Of a stretch of DNA of 64,000 bases, positions 47,901 to 58,400 are shown one piece after another. The stretch's first letter is position 1, and each line of letters begins with the position of its first letter. Position numbers and translations under genes: made by a program. The notes beneath the pieces were generated by a model. That model was given only the letters and a program-made list of their open reading frames with translations, did not search any database and was not told the DNA's origin. Source of the stretch: Coix lacryma-jobi var. lacryma-jobi (taxonomy: Eukaryota > Streptophyta > Magnoliopsida > Poales > Poaceae); NCBI GenBank assembly GCA_009763385.1, contig CM019825.1, positions 21,691,499 through 21,755,498 of the forward strand. Direction: 5' to 3'.

Positions 47901-49699
47901 TATCTCGGCCATTATGGATTGCATAGCCAAGCCAACTTGTGGGATCATGTGCAGGGATGTAATAAACATGTATGTTAAAGGGAATGGTGATTGGGATAGT
48001 GGATTAGCGGGGAACGCCAAAACAACTCAGAGCTGCAAACTGACCTAACAGCAAGAACAGCGGGCATGAAGATGATTATATATCTAGTTTCTCAACACCT
48101 ATGGTCAAACCATTTTGCAGAGGTGTGTTCAAGGACACTATCTACAATTCCACCAAAGTATTTGGTGATTGGATCAACAAAACAGTGAGGAACGCCGAAT
48201 TCGTCAACAGCAGCATGGCTGGCCGCGAGGACAGCCACACATATCATGGGTAATCTTCGCCGGGGATCAACCATATGTCATCCAAAGTACATGATTTGCT
48301 TAGAGGAACATGAAATCAGTATGAGGGAGATGTTGGAGTGTTCTCACCATGGGGGATGGTGTGATGGAGCGAGGATACACATCACGATGGCCGGTGACGA
48401 CGATGTAGTGCAACCGGGCGTCCTTCTCTTGTTGTGGTTGATGGAGGCAGCCATGGGGGAGGAGGAGGAGGTGCAGGGGAGTCCTTCCTCTGTTCTTGAC
48501 GTGGGAAATGAAGGGGGAGGCGTGAGGGGGCTGTAGGGGAGGTTTATGTGAAGTGGGAGAGAGAGGAGAGCAAGGGGTGGAAAGCAAAGGGTCATGTCTT
48601 GATATTTTGTTGCATTGCTTGATATTTTTGTGCAAGATGGAGAGGCTTCAAGGGGGTGACATGGGAGAGTGGAGATGGAGAGATATAAGTCTGGTTGGGC
48701 TTGTTTGTGGACCACAAAAGATGGTAGGATGGTTGGGCTTTGATCCATGGCGAGAGTTAAGGCAAGGTTTGGACCGGGTTCGACCTGAAGTGATGTCGGG
48801 GGATGGGATGATTGGAGTTGAGCCATTAGCAAAAGGAGATATGGAGAGGATGGTTTACCATTTAGGCAAGCTTTGTATTTGTCCCAAGGGAAGAGAATAT
48901 GGAAGGGAAGAGTTGAGCTTGGCCCGCTAAATTCTCGGAGAGGCGATTAGGGTTTCCCGAAAACTTAGGGTTTTGAAAAGGTGGAACCAAGGAAATATAG
49001 ATTTCAAGGTTGGATAGAAAACAAGTTTGGATTTGATCAAGTGGAGAAAAGGTGAAGGGAAAAGAGCCCATGTAGATATTGTCCAAGGTGAGAAAAGAAG
49101 AGAAAGTTGAAGTTGAGATTAACTTGGGTGCAAGACATGCATTGACTTGACCCAAACAAAGCGATGGTTGAATTATGTGAGAGAGAAGATGTACAATGAT
49201 TGGTCATCTAGCATAGATTTTGGGCTTTGGAGAAGACTCAATCAAAATGGATTAGGAGCTCAAATACAATGATGAAAAAGAAAGGATAAAAGAGCAAGTT
49301 AGGATATGGCTAGTTGGGATTTCAGAGAGCCAATGTTTGGGTGTTTGACAAGATGAAGTTTGAAGATCCATCAAGGTTTTTGAAACAAGAAGGATTTGAT
49401 CATGATTTCAAGGTCATGGAATCTTGGTCAAAGATGAAGAGAGATTTGCTTTGATTCAAACCCTATGCGCATTTGAAAAACTTTAAATTCATTTTTCATA
49501 CATAAACACTATGCAAAGGCATGATATGCAACAAACCATTAGATTGGATTCTTAAAACATTTTGGAAACTCACATTTTCTAATATATAAATTGTCAACAA
49601 CTAAATAAAGGTTGGGAAAATTTTAGAAAAATACAAAATCATATGTTTTATTAAGTGTTTTCTATTCACATCCCAAAATGGAAATTTTGGGGTGTGACA
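44940..49699. mobile_element. Very long solo LTR (4.8 kb) inserted in the SIRE-type LTR
   Basis: Ends are TGTCGCACCCGG and GGGGTGTGACA, with the perfect 5-bp duplication ttttg at 44935-44939 and 49700-49704. No pol-like sequence and no second LTR are visible. The complementary ends TGTCRCACCC/GGGTGTGACA are typical of a large grass gypsy family, probably in minus orientation here. A tandem array with a 178-bp period lies at 47388-48290. Confidence 0.8.
47388..48290. repeat. Degenerate tandem array, period about 178 bp
   Basis: At least five units are recognisable by a start like ATGGCYAARCCA(A)CTTG at 47388, 47566, 47743, 47923 and 48101 and a shared GGGGAACGC-type block about 90 bp later. 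Intervals are 178, 177, 180 and 178 bp. One unit each before and after is possible (near 47210 and 48279). The 187-codon plus-strand frame at 47485-48048 is created by three units in register and is not taken as a gene. Confidence 0.75.
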
Positions 49700-49851
49700 T
49701 TTTGTAAGGTGTCATAGAGTATAAGTAGAGGGATGTAGTCTTGGCTAGACCGATAGTTTTAATTCCGTATTTGTTTCGGTTAGCCGATGCAATTATTTCT
49801 AGAAAGGACTATTCACCCCCCTCTATTTCGCCATCTCGACCCTTCAACCTC

Positions 49852-51217
49852 CTCGATGTGCATGTCTTCATCTTCGAGGCCTTCGCATCTTGTGTCTTCT
49901 CAGCACATAGGTCTTCGTTTCCAACGCCTTTGCCTCTTGTGTCTTCTCGACATGCAGATCTTCAATTTTGAGGTCGTGTGTAGGTCTTCGCTCTTAAGGC
50001 ACGTAGTTGTCGTGGTCGGTGTAGTTGTGGCTGAAGGCCTTCGCTCATGAGCATCGAACAAAAAGACTTTATGCCCTGAATTGGTTGACCCTCTTGTGTG
50101 CACCCTTAGCCCCTTTTGGTCGGTGCTCATGTTTGGATCCTCCGCTACACTTGATGCAGTCAAAGTAGTTGTAGTAGTGGAGGTAGGTCTTCAAGGCAAA
50201 GTCAGCGATGAGCCCCTCGGGCCGAAGTGGTTGATGAAGGTGTGGTGGACCTTGGTGCCGACAAAGATGATGTAGCCCCTCAAGATTAGCGATGGGACGA
50301 GTCACCATATGCATTGATGCCACAAATGTTGAGGAAGGCTCTTGATCCCTTGTAGCAAGCGAGGCCGATGGTGAAGCCACTCTGACCAAAGGCCCTTCTA
50401 CAAAGGTGCTTGGTGGAGACAATGTTGGTGTATACAATGAAGATGTCGGTGAAGCCCCCTCATGCAGACGTGTTGGCGGAGGTAAGTCGTCATGGTTTTT
50501 CCGGAGGTGTTGATGAGGCCCTCCTACAAATTTGCTATGGCGAAGTTGATGTTGGTGAGGACGCCTAAGGTGTTGATGAATCCTCCTCGTGGAGGGTCAT
50601 CATGCTTCTGCCAAAAGCCCCACTGCAAAGTTGTTCACTGAAGGCCCTCCTGAAAAGATGTGTTTTGGTGGAGGCGGGTGAAGTCACCTAAGATGGTGAT
50701 GAAACCCCTCAAGCCGAAGAGCTTGGCGAAGGTGATGTCGATGTAGACGCCGACGCCACGTGCCGAAGGCCAGAGAAGTCACTTGAAAAATGTACTTGAG
50801 TTGATAGGGTGTATTTTTTAGGGACTTAGGTTGGTCATCATAGTTATGTTGAATATCGACTTGCTTGCAAGTCTTTCGTCACTCAGAAAGACACTGATTT
50901 TCTACTTACTGCAAAAGATGGTTAGTCATTTAAATGATCTATACAATCAGCGCGAAAGCCTTAGCTTTTGCGACCCAGTGCCCGTGTAGGTTTGGGATTG
51001 TTTCCAGGATTTTTATGCATAGAGTCCTGGTGCCCATGTATTTTTAGGACTTCTTCTTGGTGGCCCGAGTCATGCAACGCAATGCACTTATGCAAAAATA
51101 CTTATGCAAGCGAATGCATTTGCACAAAATATTAAAAAGGGATAAATATATCATACCCCCTACAAAAATGATGGTTATTGATGAACAAAGGATAAGATCT
51201 GTATATGATAGCGAAGA
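49852..51217. other. Degenerate retroelement spacer with imperfect repeats
   Basis: The text is built from variants of GGTCTTCG.. (49860-50010) and GGTGAAGCCCCCTC / GTTGGTGGAGG / GAGGCCCTCC (50150-50780), as in the non-coding 3' regions of large grass gypsy elements. No pol domain or gene is visible. It is the older DNA split by the SIRE-type LTR and by the solo LTR starting at 51223. Confidence 0.45.
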
Positions 51218-51222
51218 CTGCT

Positions 51223-52766
51223 TGTCGGGTACCAAAATAAGGGGTACCCCGAACAACCCGATAGGAATGAGGCCAAGCCCATTGAGCAATACTGGCCCAA
51301 CCGGCTAGGCCTCGGCTGCGAGCCCCGCTCCTGATCCCGCGGTGCTCAGCCCCGCAAGGACGACGTCCCGTTGCATAGACAGGGCCAAAGAGAAAGTATC
51401 CCGACTTAGGAGCAAACTGAAGCCAAGGGGCATGGATGGAAAACGCCAAACCGTCCTGACCTCCGGTTTAACCCCAAGCCAAATACGCCTCGTACAAGTC
51501 CGGAATAATAGCCGGACTTGACGTTCCATCCCAATAAGGACGAAGACCTCTCCAGACCGCCTCCTCATTCGCGCCACCATGGAGTCCGGCTACGAACCGG
51601 GTATTCCAGGGCGCCCCGCCCCGACGACTGGTGGCTAGATGATCGTGCCCTTCGAGAGGTCATTCAGGCCCTTGATGGCGCTGACTGCCAGCACTGTGCT
51701 TCACTGATCGCACGCCACCCGCTCCTCAAAAGAAGGATTCGACGGGGATTCAAATTCAGTGAATCTGGTAGAGTGTTACGCATGCAAAGACACCGTGTCA
51801 CCTACCTCATGGGCCGACCAGGGGGAGACCACAACCCACCTCCCACCTGAGACCTCGGGCTTAGGCCTCGGATGAACGAACCCGTTCTCCGCCTCGTCCG
51901 AGGCCTCACGCTCAGGCCTCAGACAAACGTTTCATTCTCTGCTTCGCCCGAGGCCTCACACTCAGGCCTCAGGTAGAGCCTATCCCTTCGACCGGAAGCC
52001 TTGGCGCTAGGCATCAGACTGAAGATGCAACGAAACCCCGCGTACCACGGGCCGCTCATGACTCTGCTCGCACGCCAGCGCAGCATGGGTACAAACATGG
52101 AGCAGGACTCGTACCGCCCCCTGCTCCCGACGTGATGGGACGAAAACACCAAACACTTTAAAAACACACCGCAAGGACAGGACCGCGGCTTATGACCGTG
52201 GAAAACAGTGTCCTCATCTCCCTGTGAGAAGAAATCATGCATAGTGCAACAACAGACTTCCCGGGAACGCACGACCTCAACAGGAAGCTCCACAATACGG
52301 GACGTTCTCTGCCATGACGACAAGGACAACAACCATGCCACCACAGTAAAGTCAGGACAACGACCCACCTCCTCCCTTCTTGACCAAGATCACAAGTATA
52401 ACACCTTCTATGTAACCTTGCGCCCTCCTTGCGACTATAAAAGGAGGAGCCAGGGGCACCTCAAGCAAGGGCAAACACAAGAGCAACACCCCGGTTACAA
52501 TCTCCCAACACACAAAAGCACACACACCCATCTACGAACATGAGACTTGGGGAGCTCCCCCTCTCTCACCCGCTTCTAACTTCTACTACAAGCACCCCGG
52601 TTCAAGATAACACGATCTCATCTCTACCCACTAGACGTAGGGCTTTCATTTGTCTGAAATAGTATAAACCTCTTGTGTCCTTCTTGCATCACCACCCGGA
52701 GCTAGTAACACACAGATACAAATTCACTCGCCGATGTTAGGACCCCTCGTTTCAGAAACACCGACA
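51223..52766 (+). mobile_element. Solo LTR of a Ty3/gypsy element
   Basis: The 1544-bp unit starts TGTCGGGTACC and ends AAACACCGACA. The perfect 5-bp duplication ctgct is at 51218-51222 and 52767-52771. A TATA box (TATAAAAG, 52436-52443) marks plus orientation. It carries GCCTCGG / GTCCGAGGCCTCA words (51850-51975) like those in the 48-bp array at 41091. There is no internal region. Confidence 0.9.
52436..52443 (+). promoter_or_regulatory. TATA box of the gypsy solo LTR
   Basis: TATAAAAG in the context GCGACTATAAAAGGAGGAGC, about 330 bp before the LTR end, as in active gypsy LTRs. Confidence 0.6.
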
Positions 52767-53138
52767 CTGCTATTTAATAACATGTCCAAGTATAGATATC
52801 ATTTGTAGTAGTGAAATATAAAAATGATTTGGTTCCCTACGAAGGTCAGATCAAATAACATTGGGTTATATATTATGAAAATATTAAAAAAATCACAAGA
52901 CTATAATTGAACAACAATTAATAATTGGACCGTGAGCTAAAATACTAATGAGACAGTCGAAATTAGAGTGCAAAGGTTAAACGACTAAACCCACAAATAG
53001 ATTGGCATGCACAAAATCACAGGACTATAATTACAAATTGTACTAACTAACTAACAATCAATTAGTAATTTCATTGCAATCATAATGAAATTAAATACGC
53101 AAAGATTGACTGAGGGGACTGAGAGAGTAGCCATTCCA

Positions 53139-53373
53139 GCCACGTTTAGTTCTCCAAAAATTCCTAATTTTTTAGTTCCCGTCACATCGAATCTTTAGAC
53201 GCATGCATAGAGCATTAAATGTAGGTAAAAAATAATTAATTATAGTTTTAGTCTGTAAATGTTGAGATGAATCTTTTGATCCTAGTTAGTCTATTGTTAG
53301 ACAAAGTTTGTTAAATAACAACGAAAGTACTACAGTATTACTATGTAAAAATTTTCTCCAACTAAATAAGAGC
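53139..53373. mobile_element. MITE of the TTGTTTAGTT/AACTAAACAA family, older copy
   Basis: The left end reads GCCACGTTTAGTTC and the right end CAACTAAATAAGAGC. The interior has the hallmark order of this abundant grass family: CATCGAATCTTTAGACGCAT, AGCATTAAATGTAG, ATGAATCTTTTGATCCTAGT and TTAAATAACAACGAAAGTAC. Ends are mutated and no clean duplication is seen. Confidence 0.7.
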
Positions 53374-54385
53374 TAAGATGCTCAACGACCTCTATCATAC
53401 TCTGGCCCGCAAAAGCAGTAAATATGAACTGCTTATCATCAAAGTGGATTCTGGTCTTAATCAGCTCCTCAAGATTCTCCTGTTCCATGATGGCACATAT
53501 ACGATCGGAACAGAGCTCGCAATTCCATGGACGGCTGGGCGCGGTGATGTCTATATCGCCTATTTCGTCGAGGACACGTTTAAGACCACGTTCAGATTTC
53601 AAAAAATTTCCAGATTCTCATCATATCAAATCTTTAAACGCATGTATGGAATATTAAATGTAAGTAAAAAATAACTAATTGCACAGTTTATCTATAAATA
53701 TCGAGACGAATAGTTAGTCCATATTTGGACAAAGTTTATTAAATAACAACGAAAATACACAGGTTCGACATTGGAAACACGAGCGAGAGAGATGAAACAC
53801 ACTTACCGCGTTGAAGACCACCTCAAAAGTGGTCCACTGGTCCGAAGGCGCGCGAGCTCGATCCACGACGTTGGGATTTGCCTCGAAGAGATCGGCGGGC
53901 TTGCTGACTTCGTCATCGTCGTCCGGATGGGAGTTGCTGGTGAGCGCCCCTCCGATCGAGCCGATGTCGTGGCAGGCCGTCAACGATCCAGCGACATCGA
54001 ACGCGTTCCCCGCTTCGGCGATGGGCGAACCGCAAACAGAAGGGACGCGGCCGCTACCGCTGTCCAACGCAGCCACAAGCACCTGCGACGACTTGCGGCT
54101 CGAGGAGGTGGCGGGGACCGTCGACAACGATCCAGCGACATCGAACGGATTCGCGCCCAAGAGGATGCAGGGGACGCGGCCGCCACCGCTGTCCAGCGCA
54201 GCCACGACCACCTGCGGCCGCTCGAGAATGTGGCGGAGGGTGGGAACTGAAAGAAGTTGGTGGTGAGCGCACTCCGATCGAGCGGACGCCGCCGCGGCCC
54301 GTCGGCGGTGATCGTACGATGTTGAGCGTATTCTCCGCTCCGTAGAGGAAGCCGGGGACGCGGTCGCCGCTCCTGGACAGCCCAC
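53374..54385 (-). pseudogene. Gene-like segment of unknown function, interrupted by a MITE
   Basis: Not recognised. An upstream minus-strand frame (54385-53811 and on) ends in TTTEVVFNA followed by a good splice donor (GCG|GTAAGTG). A second open segment (53583-53374) reads KRVLDEIGDIDITAPSR, then a C-x-x-C pair in NCELCSD, and IHFDDKQFIFTAFAGQSM, and its composition looks coding. A MITE copy lies exactly between them, and no acceptor joins them in frame. The first part contains two in-frame 48-codon repeats (VVAALDSGGGRVP and FDVAGSL motifs). It could be the remains of a host gene, a gene with an unseen exon order, or transposon-borne DNA. Confidence 0.3.
53584..53762. mobile_element. Second MITE copy of the TTGTTTAGTT family, right end lost
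   Basis: It starts GACCACGTTCAG and shows the same internal order as 53139-53373 (AATCTTTAAACGCATGTATG, TATTAAATGTAAG, TAACAACGAAAATAC) in the same orientation. The usual AACTAAACAAGGCC end is missing. Confidence 0.65.
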
Positions 54386-54716
54386 CCAGCCACGACCGCG
54401 AGCGACAGCGACCTGCGGTTGTGGCTCGAGGAGGGGGCGGAGGGCGAGAAGCGACGACGACGGCGTTGACGTCCGAAGGAAGGCGAGCGCTTACTCCCAC
54501 GGGCGCCATGATCAGACGTGTCCGCCTGAATCCCATCGCGGGCTCCAGGAGGAGAAGACGTAGGCCGCCGGCGTCCATTTAGCGCACGCGGCGAGGAGGG
54601 GTCCGGGGCTGGGAAAGTGGAGGAATGGGGGAGAGGAGAAGAAGGGTGTGGCCCGGCCTGAACGGTGCCGAGGAGAGAGGAGAGGGTTTTGGGGGAAGGG
54701 GAGGCCGTTGTCCTTC

Positions 54717-54977
54717 TTTATATGACAACGTATGCGATAAAAACCAGTCTCTTATGCAAACTATAGAAACTCTAATCAAGACCACAAGAATCTAATCCGA
54801 TAGTTAGAGGTGAAGGTGTGTTGTTTTAGCACTTAAACCCTCCACTATGATCACGCCTGTTTTGATTAGGATGAGATGAGTGGAGGAGTTTAATTGCTAA
54901 AATAACTAACCATCGGATTAGATTTCTATGTCCTGATCAGAAGATTGGTTTCTATATCATACGTTCCCGTTTTATAT
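54717..54977. mobile_element. MITE-like element with long imperfect inverted repeats
   Basis: The left half contains ACGTATGCGATAAAAACC, AATCTAATCCGATAGTTAG and TTTTAGCACTTAAACCCTCC. The right half contains the complements, GGAGGAGTTTAATTGCTAAAA, CTAACCATCGGATTAGATT and GGTTTCTATATCATACGT. The arms are over 90 bp with small indels. The duplication is not identified. Confidence 0.6.
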
Positions 54978-55099
54978 ACCGTGCTCAGGCGTCTCGAAGC
55001 TTCGCCTTCGTTAGCTAGCGGGATTGTGTAATTAGCGTGGTTTAGTTCCCATCAGAGTGGTGGTGATTAGCAACACTACACAGCACGTAGTACGTAGTA

Positions 55100-55357
55100 C
55101 TCCCTCCGTCCATGAAAACATACAATTATGGGATCCGTGCCGGTCAAAGTGACTCAAGTTTGACTAAGATTATAATAAAATGTATTAGTATTCATATCGT
55201 TAAATAAAATTATTATGAAAATATATTCTATTACTAATCTAATGATATATTTTTTTGTATGAAAAATATTAGTACTTTTTTATATAACATCGGTCAAAGT
55301 TCGAATTGTTTGACTCCTCGATAAACGAGAATTGCATGTTTTGTTGGACGGAGGGAG
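55100..55357. mobile_element. Stowaway MITE
   Basis: It begins CTCCCTCCGTCCATGAAAAC and ends TTTTGTTGGACGGAGGGAG, with TA at 55098-55099 and 55358-55359. It is 258 bp, AT-rich, with no coding capacity. Confidence 0.9.
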
Positions 55358-55401
55358 TACGTAGTTAGCCGCAGTTCCTGTGCACATGCCCGGATTTAGG
55401 C

Positions 55402-56212
55402 CCAGGCGTAACCCAATCGCAAACAGCCGGTCGCCACCGCCCCCTAGGGCTCAGGGCGCGTACTGCTGTCGCCGCCGCCGTCTCCATCTTCTTCACCGTT
55501 GGTCCCCTCCCCCTCCGGTATCTCACCGGAGGTCGGAGGAAATGGAGATCCATCGTTTTTAATAAGTTTTCTAGTAGATCGAGTCGTCTATATAATTAGA
55601 GTTTGTCTATGCCAAGGATCTTGGTATTGACGGTGTATTTCCTCCTCCTTCCCGGTGACGGCGAGGAGGTAGGGTGGATCCGGTCTCTACATGGTGGCTT
55701 TGTTGAAGATGAGGACGATAACTTCGGCGTCAACATCTACATCGACAAGATAACATGAAGACTTTTGTTTCCGGGCTTCGGCATCAAGACGAAGATGATG
55801 TTGCCGCCATGGAATATTTTTTCCGGTCCATTCTTCATTTTGTTGTGGTTGGATCTGACCACGATGAAGGACTAGGGAGAATAATTTTCAGATCAGTCTT
55901 CCTCATTCTTCAGTGGCATAAAGAAGAACAAGACATAAGGAAGAAGAAGAAGTTTCTCAATTCCGTCTGCAGGAATGTTGGCCGTCCGTTAGACATCTGT
56001 TCTCAGGCCGAAAACAACTGTTGCCGAGTATTTGCCTATGCGGTCATCTATACGAAGCGTCAAACAGGTTTGGATTTGAGAGTTTGAGTCTTTCATAGCT
56101 TGGGTATAATATAGATGAGAATCAGTTTCTGCATACATGTTTTTTCCAGAATACTTGTAATAGGATGATGTACCAGCTATTATTTAATACAATTCTTCTT
56201 CGTCTCAAAAAA
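55402..56212 (+). mobile_element. PolyA retroposon with a 13-16-bp target duplication
   Basis: ATGCCCGGATTTAGGC at 55386-55401 is repeated as ATGCCCAGATTTAGGC at 56213-56228. The second copy directly follows CTTCGTCTC plus an A run (56207-56213). This arrangement marks L1-type retroposition. The 0.8-kb body starts GC-rich and contains a 110-codon frame (55755-56087) without a known domain. It may be a 5'-truncated LINE, a non-autonomous LINE derivative, or a retrocopy of a transcript. Confidence 0.65.
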
Positions 56213-56225
56213 ATGCCCAGATTTA

Positions 56226-56466
56226 GGCCTTGTTCAGTTCGCGAAATATGTGGTAAAAAATTACTATAACACTTTCGTTATTTTTTGACAAACTTTATCC
56301 AAACATGACTTAACTAGGTCCAAAAGATTCGTCTCGACATAAACAAACTAAAAGTACAATTAGTTATTTTTTTATCTATATTTAATATTTTATGCATATG
56401 TCTAAGGATTCGATATTAGGGATAGTGTGCAAAATATTTGAAAACATTTGGAAACTGAACGAGCCC
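56226..56466. mobile_element. MITE of the GGCCTTGTTCAGTT family
   Basis: The left end GGCCTTGTTCAGTTCG and the right end GAAACTGAACGAGCCC are complementary with small changes. TTA is present at 56223-56225 and 56467-56469. The interior is the reverse of the family order (CTTTCGTTATT first, AGGATTCGATATT late). It inserted into the right-hand target duplication of the neighbouring retroposon. Confidence 0.85.
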
Positions 56467-56469
56467 TTA

Positions 56470-58180
56470 GTGCGAAGCGAAGCGAAGCTGAGATGGATTG
56501 GCGACCAAGAAGATGTCTGGGCCCAGAGACGGCCCCACCGATGGCACAGCTGGCGCTAGGGCGGCCTCCGATCCGGCGTGGAAAGCAGCTGCATGCGTGC
56601 GTGGATCGAGGTTTCCAATTTTGATATTCAATTTAAATTATCAAATTTTGTAAAATTCCGGCTGAAATTATTTTTAGAAACTATAAAATACGAAATGTGA
56701 TTTTCTATAGTTTTAGATCTAAGCATGATAATGACTACATAATATTATTGAGTAAAAACAATATGAATAATAGAAAATAGGAATCTATAGTTATATATAA
56801 TCTATAGTCACTTATATATTATTAAAGAGGTAAAATTGTATCTCCATTTTTTATGTTTTACCTTTCCCTAACTACATGTACACTAGAGAGTTTCTTTCGT
56901 CCCACTTTTTATTTGTCAAACAAACTGTGCACCTACATCCCGTGTCTCGTTTGTGATCAAAACTTGTGATATGTGCTCATACAAGTTAGAAAAACTCGCA
57001 TCTTGAAATGGACGATATAGAATTTGATTCTAGGACGTATTGGATTGCGCTCCTTGCATCTCTTGTGACATGGATTCATAAGCCATGCAAGCAATATGGT
57101 GTGAATAAAGCAAGTGTGACCCATTAGTACAAAGAGTGAATAAAGTTTCGCATAGCCTTTGCGACTCCCTTCAACAAGCCGGAGGCACTGCAGGTGTTGT
57201 TTTTGGGCAATTTTGACCTAGTGGCCATTGAGTTAGATTTGGTCGAGCTTGACGCTGAGGATATTTAGACGGTGTACTTAGCCGGTTTGTTGTGGTTTAT
57301 TGTTGTTTAATCACAACGATGTGTGTGTTGTCTGGTTATTGGTCTCGATTATCATGGGATTACTATGGCTACTTAAGGTTGTAACGAACTCTATTTCTGC
57401 TTAATGACAAACGTATCACGGCATGATCATGGAAAAAATTGGTAAGAAGGGACATACAATAAATATCCCTTCTCGTGCATAAATAATAAAAAATGTTCTT
57501 GGTGTTGAATTTGTCATTTTTCCTCGTATTATCATGCATAACCCCTCCTTTTCACGTAATAAAACCAATAAAAATATTATAAGTAAATAAATCACTAAAT
57601 CGAATATCCAAACTTCATGGCACCATTATATTTTTGGCAAATTTTCTACATTTTTAAGAGAATGCAAGGTTGTTTGAAATTTCTAGCAAATAAAATAAAT
57701 GTAAAAAGTTGTTTTTTTTCTCTTTTCAACTCGCTCTGGGCCACTTCTAGTCCGGCCCAACTTCCCTCTAAATATGCCCGTTCAGACTGGAGGCCTTTAC
57801 CTCTCTCCTGGCCCAGCAATAGCCTGTCCTCATCTGTGCGCAGCTGATTGGCTACGACCCATGAGGAGGTGAAATAAAAAAAAGGGGGCCGGCTAGATTT
57901 GTTGGAAGATTTGGCCCAAAACAAGCTTCAAAGGTTCAAAGTTTTCTGAGCCTGATTTTGAAACTATTAGGGGTTAGAAACTTTTCAAATTCAGTTTAAA
58001 AACCAGAGTTTTCTAAACACTTCTGAAGCTCCATTAAATAGAATTCTTCCCCGAGACAAGTATATTTTCGCCATGTGTACGATTGAAGCTACGTGAAATT
58101 AAATACACCAAATTAATCCAACGTATTATTGAATATACAGTCTTTCAAATCCATGGGACCTTTGCTTGCTCTGCAGCCCC
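56470..58180. other. Intergenic DNA, one short coding-like remnant
   Basis: Mostly AT-rich without a gene. At 57140-57268 the plus strand reads KFRIAFATPFNKPEALQVLF and on to LDAEDI-stop, a 42-codon segment whose composition looks like the end of a protein. It is preceded by an in-frame stop and I do not recognise it. GGCCC words at 57745-57830 have no clear context. Confidence 0.4.
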
Positions 58181-58400
58181 CACTACAACATTCCTCTTTA
58201 TACAAGGCGTTTATAAATGCCTCTAAAAGTGGTCAAATTGCCTTCAAAAACCTTGTAAGGCATTTTTTAGAACGCCGCCTATAACATAGAAGTAAAAGGT
58301 CTTTTAAGGCATTCTTCCAAAAATGCCTTTTAATATCAACATTTAAAGGCATTTTCTGGCTGCCTAGAATGCCTTGAAGCACTCTAAAATTTGCCTCTAT
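58181..58400. mobile_element. CACTA-like transposon terminus with subterminal repeats
   Basis: CACTACAACATTCC at 58181 resembles CACTA-superfamily ends. It is followed by clustered AAGGCATT/AATGCCTT words in both orientations over 200 bp, as in CACTA subterminal regions. No second terminus or transposase is visible, so it is at most a fragment. Confidence 0.45.

Larger units (their letters stand above)
38134..49846 (+). mobile_element. SIRE/Maximus-type solo LTR split by two younger LTRs
   Basis: It begins TGAAAGGTCC and ends GACCCTTCA. The perfect 5-bp duplication acctc is at 38129-38133 and 49847-49851. Its own sequence is in three parts, 38134-39494, 44028-44939 and 49705-49846, together about 2.4 kb. 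The parts join in the order seen in the related LTR at 31579-33595: repeated CATCGGACGC words and a TATATAG-type box first, TTGTGTAGCT-rich text next, then ATTCACCCCCCTCTA near the end. The two interruptions are separate insertions with their own duplications. Confidence 0.85.

Noticed and set aside
47485..48048. 187-codon frame with internal peptide repeats
   Set aside because: It is produced by three units of the 178-bp array staying in register; other units are out of frame, so no coding constraint is evident.
51518..51850. 110-codon plus-strand frame (TFHPNKDEDLSRPP start)
   Set aside because: It sits within a solo LTR upstream of its TATA box and has no domain.
57140..57268. Short coding-like segment
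   Set aside because: Composition looks coding and it ends in a stop, but it is only 42 codons, follows an in-frame stop and matches no family I can name.
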